Source: CAZKTO01 sp964555685
GTDB taxonomy: Bacteria > Chloroflexota > Dehalococcoidia > SHYB01
Length of the DNA stretch: 17,563 nucleotides
Direction: 5' to 3'
NCBI GenBank assembly: GCA_964555685.1
Contig: CAZKTO010000066.1
Location: forward strand, 1 to 17,563
How positions within the stretch are numbered: the first letter of the stretch is position 1; every line of letters begins with the position of its first letter. The notes under the pieces were generated by a model, which was not told where the DNA came from, made no database searches, and was given only the letters and a program-made list of their open reading frames with translations. Positions 1-5,626 of the stretch are shown here, piece by piece. The position numbers and the translations under genes were made by a program.

Positions 1-1445
1 TCCCCGTCTGGTACTGCCAGGCCCCCGCCTGCGGCCATCTCACCGTCGCCCTCGACGACCCCGCGGCCTGTGAGGGATGCGGGTCCAGGGATATCGCCCA
101 GGACCCGGACGTCCTGGACACGTGGTTCAGTTCGGCCCTGTGGCCCCACTCGACCCTCGGCTGGCCCGACGAAACGGAGGACCTGCGGTACTTCTATCCC
201 ACATCCGTCATGGAGACGGGCTACGACATCCTCTTCTTCTGGGTCGCCCGGATGATCATGATGGGCCTGGAGAACACGGGCCAGGTCCCCTTCCACACCG
301 TCTATCTCCACGGCCTCATCCGCGACGAGACCGGCGAGAAGATGAGCAAGATCAAGGGCAACGTCGTCAACCCCCTGGACACCATCGCCCAGTACGGCAC
401 CGACGCCCTGCGCTTCGCCCTGTCCACCGGCACCTCGCCGGGGAACGATGCGCGCCTGACGCCCGCCAAGCTGGAGAACGCCCGGAACTTCGCCAACAAG
501 ATCTGGAACGCCTCCCGCTTCGTCCTCTCGAGCGCCGACGAGGCGAGCGGTGCCTCGCCGCTCGTCCTGAGCGAAGCGATGGACCTCTTGGGAGGAGCGG
601 TTGCTCTCGAGGACCGCTGGATCCTCAGCCGCCTGCACAAGACCATCGACGAGGTGGGCCGGATGCTGGAGGGCTTCCAGCTCGGCGAGGCCCAGCGCGC
701 CATCCACGACTTCCTCTGGAGCGACTACTGCGACTGGTATATCGAGCTGGCCAAGATACGCCTGCGCTCCAAAGACGGCCCTTCGCCGCTCCCGGTGCTG
801 GTCCACGTCCTCGAGCAGACGATGCGCCTCCTGCACCCGTTCATGCCCTACGTCACGGAGGAGGTCTGGCAGGCCATCGTCCGGCGCCTGCCGAACGACG
901 CATCTCGCCCGGCCTCCATCATGATCGCTCCGTACCCCGTGGCCGACCCCGCGCGCCGCGACGCCGAGGCCGAGCGGCGCATGAGGCTCGTGATCGAGAT
1001 CGTCACGGCGATCCGCAACGCCCGCGCCGAGCTGAAAGTAGACCCCGCGAAACAGGTCGAGGCGATCATCGACGCGGCGGAGCATAAGGCTGCCGTCCTC
1101 GAACAGCTCGGCGGCATCGCGACGCTGGCGCGGGCGCACCCCGTTCGCGTCTACGGCGACGGCGAGGCGCCGCCCGCCTACGACCAGGCGCGCGTGGCCG
1201 TGCTGGGCGGCGTGCGGGTGATCCTGCCTCTGGCGGGGCTCGTGGACCTGGGGGCCGAGCGGCGCCGGCTCGAGGACGAGGCCGCCCAGCTCGAGGGCGC
1301 CACGACCAGGCTCCAGTCGCGCCTGGCGAACCCGGAGTTCACGGGCAAGGCCCCGCCGGCCATCGTCGAGAAGGAGCGCGCCCGCCTGGCCGGCTACCGC
1401 GACAAGCTGGCCAAGCTGCGGGAGCGGCTAGCCGAGCTGGGGTGA
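1..1445 (+). CDS. valS: Valyl-tRNA synthetase, C-terminal part (5' end cut by window edge)
   Basis: Class I aminoacyl-tRNA synthetase that charges tRNA-Val in the cytoplasm. The reading frame is open from base 3 and shows about 480 residues, roughly the second half of a usual 850-900 residue enzyme. Visible in order: a Cys pair region (WYCQAPACG followed by CEGCG) resembling the zinc-binding insert, the block DVLDTWFSSALWP, the GYDILFFWVARMI helix typical of ValRS, and the KMSKIKGNV loop at visible residues 113-121 (the class I KMSKS signature, with Ile in the fifth place). The anticodon-binding helical domain follows (NFANKIWNASRF onward). The last ~65 residues form the charged coiled-coil arm (LGAERRRLEDEAAQLEG to the end) that marks ValRS rather than Leu/Ile enzymes. 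It ends in TGA at 1443-1445. The start and the HIGH motif lie outside the window. Identity is certain. Confidence 0.97.
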   Translation, partial: PVWYCQAPACGHLTVALDDPAACEGCGSRDIAQDPDVLDTWFSSALWPHSTLGWPDETEDLRYFYPTSVMETGYDILFFWVARMIMMGLENTGQVPFHTVYLHGLIRDETGEKMSKIKGNVVNPLDTIAQYGTDALRFALSTGTSPGNDARLTPAKLENARNFANKIWNASRFVLSSADEASGASPLVLSEAMDLLGGAVALEDRWILSRLHKTIDEVGRMLEGFQLGEAQRAIHDFLWSDYCDWYIELAKIRLRSKDGPSPLPVLVHVLEQTMRLLHPFMPYVTEEVWQAIVRRLPNDASRPASIMIAPYPVADPARRDAEAERRMRLVIEIVTAIRNARAELKVDPAKQVEAIIDAAEHKAAVLEQLGGIATLARAHPVRVYGDGEAPPAYDQARVAVLGGVRVILPLAGLVDLGAERRRLEDEAAQLEGATTRLQSRLANPEFTGKAPPAIVEKERARLAGYRDKLAKLRERLAELG

Positions 1446-1502
1446 GGGTCGTTCCCCCTTCCCGCGCCGGGCTGCTCTTGCCCGCCCGTGTAACGTAAGC
1501 GC

Positions 1503-2771
1503 GTGCCTGTGCTTACCTCAAGGCCCGGCTGGGCGACCCGCGACATGGCGCTGGTCCTCGGCGCGCGCGCCGTGCGCGGCTTCGGCCTGGGCGCCATCAG
1601 CGTCCTCATTGGCGTCTACCTGGAGCGCCGCGGCCTCTCCGACGCCGAGGTCGGCGGGATCATCGCCGCCAGCCTCGCCGGGGGCGCCGCGGGCAGCCTC
1701 GCCGCCTCCGCCCTGGCCGACCGCATGGGCCGCCGCCGCTACCTCGTCCTCCTGGGCGCCATCGCCGCTGCGGCCGCCCTCGCCTTCCCCTTCACCGGCG
1801 CCCTGCCCCTCATGATCGTCCTCGCCTTCCTCGGCAACCTCGCCGCCTCGGGCCAGGACGCCTTCGTCACCATCGAGCACGCCATCGTGCCCCAGACCTG
1901 CCCGCCCAGGGAGTGGAACAACGCCTTCGCCGCCTACAGCCTCGTCGGCTCCTTTGCGGCGGCCCTGGGCGCCCTGGCCAGCGCCATCCCCGGCCTCATC
2001 GAGGGCGACGATAGCGGCGGGGGCCTCTGGGCGTTCAAGGCCATGTTCCTCGCCTGCGGCGGGCTCATCCTCGCCGCCATCGCCTGCTACCAGCGCCTCT
2101 CGCCCAGCGCCGAGATCGCCACCCAGACCCAGGCCGGCCAGCGGCCCGGCGTCCGCGTCACTGGCCGCCTGGCCCGCCTCACCGCGCTCTTCGCCATCGA
2201 CGGCTTCGGCGGCGGCCTCGTCGTCCAGAGCTTCATGTCCTACTGGCTCCACCGCAAGTTCGACGTCCCGCTTGAGGAGCTAGCCCTCATCTTCTTCATC
2301 GGCGGGTCGCTCACGGGCCTCTCCTTCCCCGTCGCCGCGTGGCTCGCCAACCGCATCGGCCAGATCCCCACCATGGTCTTCACGCATCTCCCCGCCAACA
2401 TCTTCCTCGTCCTGGTGCCCGTCATGCCCGCCGCGGCGCCCGCCATCGCGCTTCTGCTTGCCCGCCTCGCCCTCTCGGCCATGGACGTCCCCGCGAGGCA
2501 GGCCTACATCGTCGCCATGGTCCGCCCGGAGCAGCGGACGACCGCCGTCGCCATCACCGGCGTCGCGCGCAACCTCACGACGGTCCCCGGCCCGTCCATC
2601 GCCGGCGCCATGGCCCAGGCGGGGTTCTTGTCCCTGCCGGTCTACCTCGGCGGCGCGCTCAAGATCGTCTACGACCTGGCGCTCTACGCGATGTTCCGGG
2701 ATGTGAGGCCCGAGGCGCCTGAAGGGGCCACGCACCACGATCAGACCGGTCGAGGCCGGACCGACGGCTAA
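1503..2771 (+). CDS. Major facilitator superfamily (MFS) transporter
   Basis: Predicted inner-membrane secondary transporter of 422 residues, the usual MFS size, with about 12 hydrophobic segments. Between the second and third segments lies the family's motif A: A-D-R-M-G-R-R-R at residues 72-79. A central cytoplasmic loop (about residues 200-220, polar, STQTQAGQRPG-like) separates the two six-helix halves. A second-half signature (MDVPARQAYIVAMVRPEQRTTA) resembles the conserved cytoplasmic loop of drug/metabolite exporters in this superfamily. The substrate cannot be told from sequence. The first in-frame start is GTG at 1503. ATG at 1545 (MALVLGAR) is an alternative that begins right at the first hydrophobic segment, so the true start is uncertain. 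It sits 57 bp after valS on the same strand and may be read with it. It converges on the minus-strand genes beyond 2800. Confidence 0.88.
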   Translation: MPVLTSRPGWATRDMALVLGARAVRGFGLGAISVLIGVYLERRGLSDAEVGGIIAASLAGGAAGSLAASALADRMGRRRYLVLLGAIAAAAALAFPFTGALPLMIVLAFLGNLAASGQDAFVTIEHAIVPQTCPPREWNNAFAAYSLVGSFAAALGALASAIPGLIEGDDSGGGLWAFKAMFLACGGLILAAIACYQRLSPSAEIATQTQAGQRPGVRVTGRLARLTALFAIDGFGGGLVVQSFMSYWLHRKFDVPLEELALIFFIGGSLTGLSFPVAAWLANRIGQIPTMVFTHLPANIFLVLVPVMPAAAPAIALLLARLALSAMDVPARQAYIVAMVRPEQRTTAVAITGVARNLTTVPGPSIAGAMAQAGFLSLPVYLGGALKIVYDLALYAMFRDVRPEAPEGATHHDQTGRGRTDG

Positions 2772-2804
2772 TGTGAACCGGCACGGAGAGGGGAGAGCGT
2801 GTTC

Positions 2805-2827
2805 CCCCTTCCTTTTAGGGAATGGGG
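2805..2827. terminator. Hairpin in the convergent region after the MFS gene
   Basis: The arm CCCCTTCC (2805-2812) pairs with GGAATGGGG (2819-2827) with one bulged T, around a TTTTAG loop. It lies 34 bp after the MFS stop, where plus and minus transcription converge. There is no clean T-run on either side, so it is only a candidate terminator. The right arm is also part of a repeat seen at two other gene ends (5605-5626 and 10608-10629). Confidence 0.35.
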
Positions 2828-2840
2828 CCAGGGGGTTAGG
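2817..2840 (-). repeat. Stop-codon-embedding repeat, copy A
   Basis: Read on the minus strand this is CC-TAA-CCCCCTGGCCCCATTCCCT. Near-identical strings occur at 5605-5626 and 10608-10629. In all three the TAA is, or would be, the stop codon of a minus-strand reading frame. Here the frame is the deacetylase 3'-end remnant at 2836-2927. Seen directly by comparison within the window. Confidence 0.7.
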
Positions 2841-2927
2841 TCGCCAGCCCCTCGAAGAGCCCTCGCGCGCACGCGCCCAGCGCCTCCAGGTTGTACCCGC
2901 CCTCCTGCACCAGCAGCGCCGGCAGGC
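2836..2927 (-). pseudogene. Remnant of a deacetylase gene 3' end (duplicate of the end of the 4374-5387 gene)
   Basis: On the minus strand this encodes LPALLVQEGGYNLEALGACARG and so on, through GLAT and a TAA stop. That is the last ~28 codons of the acetylpolyamine-amidohydrolase-type gene whose intact copy lies at 4374-5387. Bases 2842-2927 match 4380-4465 at 83 of 86 positions. The differences give Gln to Arg and Thr to Ala, and the reading frame is kept up to its own stop. Similarity ends just beyond 2927, where DNA of different composition begins. It has no start and no catalytic core except the C-terminal Gly-Gly-Tyr motif, so it cannot be functional alone. Its downstream flank, TAA-CCCC(C)TGGCC, matches the ends of two other minus-strand genes here, so this may be the original end of the gene with the island inserted upstream of it. 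Confidence 0.85.
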
Positions 2928-2938
2928 TTAGTTGTTCT

Positions 2939-2975
2939 CTGCCGGTTGCTCGGTTGACTCCCCGCCAATCGGCAG
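2939..2975. repeat. Inverted repeat at the island's left edge
   Basis: CTGCCGGTTG (2939-2948) and CAATCGGCAG (2966-2975) are inverted copies matching at 9 of 10 positions, separated by 17 bp. It lies between the deacetylase remnant and the stop of the DUF3800 gene (minus strand, about 28 bp downstream of that stop). It could be that gene's terminator hairpin or a structure at the end of the inserted segment. There is no T-run. Confidence 0.4.
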
Positions 2976-3002
2976 GAGCCGGACGCGAAGGCGCACGCAT
3001 CA

Positions 3003-3905
3003 TCATGATTGCGGCTTCTCTCGGAAGTCTATTTCGAGTCTTCCATCGGTGACGCCAGCGATATGGTTCTCTCCGCTCATATCTTTGTTCAGGTCTTGTA
3101 GCTGTTTACGGAAGTACGCGGCATCAGCGAGGCCAAGGTGCCGCTTGATTGCCGTCAGCTTGCTCATTGCGTGACGCACCTCTTCAGAGATAGCCCCTTC
3201 TAAGTATCTTCCCCAAGTATAGGCATAAAGGTCAGCGGCTTGGAGCGGCGGCTCATTCTTGGAGTCAGCGTAGGCAATACTTACAAATCGCTTTTCGCCT
3301 GGGTATCCACTGACTGCCCAACGCTTGTTGAAGTAATCCGTAGCACCGGAGGCCAATGCGTTTTGTGCATCAAAGACGACGTGGATTAGAGCATCGTCGG
3401 TGGCGATATGAAGTGTGTCCGCTAGAAAGTGGTCAAACGCCACTAGGTAAGGCTGCGTCGGTGCGCCTGAACTTGTGAACCTTCGACGCAGAGTAGTTTT
3501 GAATGGTGCCTCTAAATCTGGCCTTCCTGCTTCGAATTGAGTGTGAAGGTGACCGCCAGTAAGATAGCGTCGTTGTTCGAGGGTAAGGTCTCTGAAAGCC
3601 TTTGTATCCACTGCCCAACCAATAGGTACTAGACGGCAATTGGCGCGTATTCCGAGTAGCGTGTCTAATAACTCTAAACGACGGTCTTTGGACCAGCTAC
3701 GATACGGATTTTTGCTGCTTTGCTGCCGCTGTCTCTGGAAGAAGTCAATGGAGTGGAACTCGTCAACTTCATAGTGTTCAAGAGTCATTCGCCAGAGTTT
3801 ATTAAACCGTTCCCATTGAATGGGCGATGCGATGTAGCCCAACAGTAGGCAATACTTAGCGGATTCTTGGATGCCGCTTTCATCCCCATAGGCCCACAGA
3901 TGCAA
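3003..3905 (-). CDS. DUF3800 family protein (predicted RNase H-fold, function unknown)
   Basis: About 300 residues from the proposed TTG start. The family hallmarks are visible: AYGDESG at residues 5-11 (the N-terminal D-E-S-G strand), E-F-H at 49-51, VFDAQ with Asp179, and S-K-N-E-P-P-L-Q-A-A-D at 215-225 with Asp225. These acidic residues fit the RNase H-like active site proposed for DUF3800. The function is not established; such genes are often reported in accessory DNA. The frame stays open upstream to an ATG at 4091, but those 62 extra residues look non-coding and would overlap the antitoxin gene and the toxin remnant. I therefore prefer TTG at 3903-3905, five codons before Y-G-D-E-S. 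GGGAGG lies about 15 bases upstream, farther than ideal. Base composition is near 50% G+C, far below the neighbours, which suggests horizontal arrival. Confidence 0.85.
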   Translation of the reverse strand: MHLWAYGDESGIQESAKYCLLLGYIASPIQWERFNKLWRMTLEHYEVDEFHSIDFFQRQRQQSSKNPYRSWSKDRRLELLDTLLGIRANCRLVPIGWAVDTKAFRDLTLEQRRYLTGGHLHTQFEAGRPDLEAPFKTTLRRRFTSSGAPTQPYLVAFDHFLADTLHIATDDALIHVVFDAQNALASGATDYFNKRWAVSGYPGEKRFVSIAYADSKNEPPLQAADLYAYTWGRYLEGAISEEVRHAMSKLTAIKRHLGLADAAYFRKQLQDLNKDMSGENHIAGVTDGRLEIDFREKPQS

Positions 3906-3991
3906 GGCAGCGATGAGGTGCCTCCCTCGGCTGTATAGATAAGGCCCCCGGCTCCCTCTCAGCAAGGTACACCCCGCCGAGACCTGAGTCA

Positions 3992-3997
3992 AGTATA
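3992..3997 (-). promoter_or_regulatory. Possible -10 box upstream of the DUF3800 gene
   Basis: The minus strand reads TATACT (consensus TATAAT) directly after the stop codon of the toxin remnant, about 87 bases before the proposed TTG start. No good -35 hexamer is visible at the right distance, so this is a weak candidate. Confidence 0.25.
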
Positions 3998-4060
3998 TTA
4001 TTGCCTTCGCAAGGCTTGCGCTACCACCGGCGAAAGCGCATTGTCCACCAGGAATTTCAT
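3998..4060 (-). pseudogene. Truncated DUF5615 (PIN-like) toxin, first 20 codons only
   Basis: The minus strand reads ATG at 4060-4058 and encodes MKFLVDNALSPVVAQALRRQ, then TAA at 4000-3998. This is the recognisable N-terminus of the DUF5615 PIN-like family, whose members begin M-K-F-L-V/I-D-N/E-x-L-S-P and run to about 110-120 residues with acidic catalytic residues along the chain. Asp6 is the first conserved acidic residue; the rest is missing. The ATG overlaps the TGA of the upstream DUF433 gene as ATGA, the usual coupled arrangement of this antitoxin-toxin pair. No continuation was found in the other two frames downstream, where the DUF3800 leader begins. It is therefore a deletion or junction, not a simple frameshift. 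A functional toxin is very unlikely. Confidence 0.8.
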
Positions 4061-4287
4061 GCACCCGTGGTGAGAGGCAGTTGCCGCTCACGGACTGCTT
4101 CCGCAGCGTACCGCAGGGCCTCGCGGATATCTTCCTTCTGCAGGTCTGGATACGCAGCCAGGATCTCCGCGTTTGTCATCCCCTGGGCCACCATTTCAAC
4201 AATGGTCGCCACCGGAGTGCGCAGGCCGCGGATGCAGGGCACGCCACCCATCTGTCCTGGATCTACCGTGATCCGTGTGAATCGCAT
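4057..4287 (-). CDS. DUF433 family antitoxin
   Basis: A 76-residue protein matching the DUF433 family: RITVDPGQMGG-P-C-I-R-G-L-R-T-P-V, then a helix-turn-helix-like segment (EMVAQGMTNAEILAAYPDL) and the closing KEDIREALRYAAE. DUF433 proteins are the DNA-binding antitoxin partners of DUF5615 PIN-like toxins. They neutralise the toxin and are expected to repress their own promoter. The start ATG at 4287-4285 is preceded by AGGAGG at 4292-4297, four bases away, a strong ribosome site. The stop overlaps the start of the truncated toxin (ATGA), so the antitoxin is now an orphan followed by DUF3800. The full length and conserved core suggest it is still intact. Composition is mixed, somewhat closer to the host than the DUF3800 gene. 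Confidence 0.9.
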   Translation of the reverse strand: MRFTRITVDPGQMGGVPCIRGLRTPVATIVEMVAQGMTNAEILAAYPDLQKEDIREALRYAAEAVRERQLPLTTGA

Positions 4288-4340
4288 GGCCCCTCCTGCC
4301 TGGACCTCGCCACCAGCAAATGCCGCGACACCTTCCTACT

Positions 4341-4349
4341 ATCATACCA
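4341..4349 (-). promoter_or_regulatory. Candidate extended -10 promoter for the DUF433 gene
   Basis: The minus strand reads TGG-TATGAT, an extended -10 element (TG, one base, then five of six matches to TATAAT), about 54 bases upstream of the antitoxin ATG. The -35 region is poor, as is common for extended -10 promoters. It lies only about 25 bp beyond the stop of the intact deacetylase gene. Confidence 0.35.
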
Positions 4350-4373
4350 AGGCCTGTGTTATGTGGCCTGTCC

Positions 4374-5387
4374 CTACCCCGCCAGCCCCTCGAAGAGCCC
4401 CTGCGCGCACGCGCCCAGCGCCTCCAGGTTGTACCCGCCCTCCTGCACCAGCAGCGTCGGCAGGCCCAGCGACCCGATGTCCCTCCCGATCGCCTGGAAC
4501 GACTCCGTCGTGATGCCGAGGAACCCGCCGTTCGGGTCCTTCTCGTACGTATCGAAGCCCAGCGCCACGACCAGATAGCCGGGCCGGAAGCGCCGGATGG
4601 CGTCGAGGGCCTGCGCCAGCCCGCGCCGGTACTCCTCCGTCGAGGTCCGCTTCGGCAGCGGGACGTTCAAGTTGTAGCCTCGGCCGCGCCCCGCTCCGCA
4701 CTCGCCGGCCCACCCCGAGTAGAACGGGAACGCGATCTCCGGCGCCCCATGGAGCGACGTCGTCAGCACCCGGTCCGTCCGATAGAAGAGGGCCTGTGTC
4801 CCGTTCCCGTGGTGGAAGTCGATGTCCAGCGTCGCCACGCGCCCCCGCCGGGCCAGGAGGTGCGCGGCCAGGGCGGTGTTGTTGAAGAAGCAGAGGCCGG
4901 CCGCGCGCGCCCGCTCCGCGTGGTGCCCCGGCGGCCGCACGAGAGCGTAGGCCAGCCGTTCGCCCTCGAGGAGGAGCCCGGCGCCGGTCAGCGCACAGTC
5001 GACAGCCGCCAACGCCGCGTCATACGCCGCGCGCGTCACCGGCGTCCCCATGTCCGAGATGTAGTAGCCCATGCGGATGCGCGGGTGCGCGGGCGGCTTC
5101 GCCCGCGGCGACATGGGCGGCCAGACGGCGGGGAAGGAGTCTCGGTCCGGCGGCGTCGCGGCGCTGATCTCCTTGATGAAATCGATATACTCGCGCCGGT
5201 GCAGCCGCGCGACGGCCGCCTCGCCGTGGCGCCTCGGCTCGACGAAGACGTTCGAGCGGCTGCGCTCCAGCACGCCCTTGATGATCGCCATGCGCTCCGG
5301 GACCTCGCGGGCCGGCCGCCTCTCGCCGTCGAACACGGTTGTTTTGGGGGCGTAGTCCACGTGCGCGTCCGTATAGACGATCTTCAT
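4374..5387 (-). CDS. Acetylpolyamine amidohydrolase / HDAC-family deacetylase
   Basis: A zinc-dependent amidohydrolase of the histone deacetylase superfamily, 337 residues, close to the ~340 of bacterial acetylpolyamine amidohydrolases. It would remove an acetyl group from acetylated polyamines or related amines in the cytoplasm. Visible catalytic parts: the tandem His in RPPGHHAERA (H155-H156), the zinc site LDIDFHHGNGT (D190, H192), the third ligand in GFDTYEKDP (D284), and the transition-state Tyr in EGGYN (Y319). The N-terminal stretch MKIVYTDAHVDYAPKTTVFDGE, where typical members read H-P-K-T-E, and the GFDTYEKDPNGGF block resemble the polyamine subfamily more than AcuC proteins. The start ATG at 5387 has GGGGAG about 7 bases upstream. 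The last 28 codons are duplicated at 2836-2927. Exact substrate not provable from sequence. Confidence 0.88.
   Translation of the reverse strand: MKIVYTDAHVDYAPKTTVFDGERRPAREVPERMAIIKGVLERSRSNVFVEPRRHGEAAVARLHRREYIDFIKEISAATPPDRDSFPAVWPPMSPRAKPPAHPRIRMGYYISDMGTPVTRAAYDAALAAVDCALTGAGLLLEGERLAYALVRPPGHHAERARAAGLCFFNNTALAAHLLARRGRVATLDIDFHHGNGTQALFYRTDRVLTTSLHGAPEIAFPFYSGWAGECGAGRGRGYNLNVPLPKRTSTEEYRRGLAQALDAIRRFRPGYLVVALGFDTYEKDPNGGFLGITTESFQAIGRDIGSLGLPTLLVQEGGYNLEALGACAQGLFEGLAG
4380..4465 (-). repeat. 86-bp direct repeat, right copy (end of the intact deacetylase gene)
   Basis: This stretch matches 2842-2927 at 83 of 86 positions in the same orientation and codes for the C-terminus of the intact deacetylase. 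Together the two copies bracket a ~1.45-kb segment holding the DUF3800 gene, the toxin remnant and the DUF433 gene. Identity drops sharply at both ends of the match. Confidence 0.9.
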
Positions 5388-5437
5388 TGCGTGCTCCCCG
5401 GAGGCCTTCCCGTAGTCCTCCGTTCCATAAGAACCAT

Positions 5438-5579
5438 GTCATTCTGAGCCCCGACTCGTCGGGGCGAAGAATCTGGGGAGGGGGCCCCGCGCGAGAAGAC
5501 AAGCGCCTCGCCATTGGCGAGATTCTTCGTCGGCCGGAGTTTACCCTGAGCCGAGCCGAAGGGGCCTCCTCAGAATGAC
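5438..5579. repeat. 142-bp imperfect inverted-repeat element
   Basis: The outer ends are exact inverse copies: GTCATTCTGAG (5438-5448) and CTCAGAATGAC (5569-5579). An inner pair CGAAGAATCT (5465-5474) and AGATTCTTCG (5520-5529) is also inverted, and the centre holds CTCGCC-ATT-GGCGAG (5507-5521). It has no coding capacity and fills most of the gap between the aminotransferase and the deacetylase. The GTCATTCTGAG...GAAGAATCT string is one I recognise as a widespread interspersed intergenic repeat in environmental bacteria. It looks like a small non-autonomous or REP-like element that could fold into a long hairpin in the transcript. Confidence 0.75.
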
Positions 5580-5604
5580 GGCCTATTTGCGAGACGAAGC
5601 AATG

Positions 5605-5626
5605 AGGGAAGGGGCCAGGGGTTAGG
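5605..5626 (-). repeat. Stop-codon-embedding repeat, copy B
   Basis: On the minus strand: CC-TAA-CCCCTGGCCCCTTCCCT. The TAA is the real stop codon of the aminotransferase (5622-5624). It matches copies at 2817-2840 and 10608-10629 almost base for base. Confidence 0.75.

Noticed and set aside
1518..2252. 244-residue minus-strand open frame
   Set aside because: Gly/Glu/Ala-rich mirror of the MFS gene, with no domain.
3906..4091. 62-residue N-terminal extension of the DUF3800 frame
   Set aside because: Overlaps the antitoxin end and the toxin remnant, contains the possible -10 box, and precedes the family's conserved first strand with no resemblance to it.
4320..5447. 375-residue plus-strand open frame
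   Set aside because: Antisense to the deacetylase with its conserved zinc site; Arg/Pro/Val-rich translation typical of a shadow frame.
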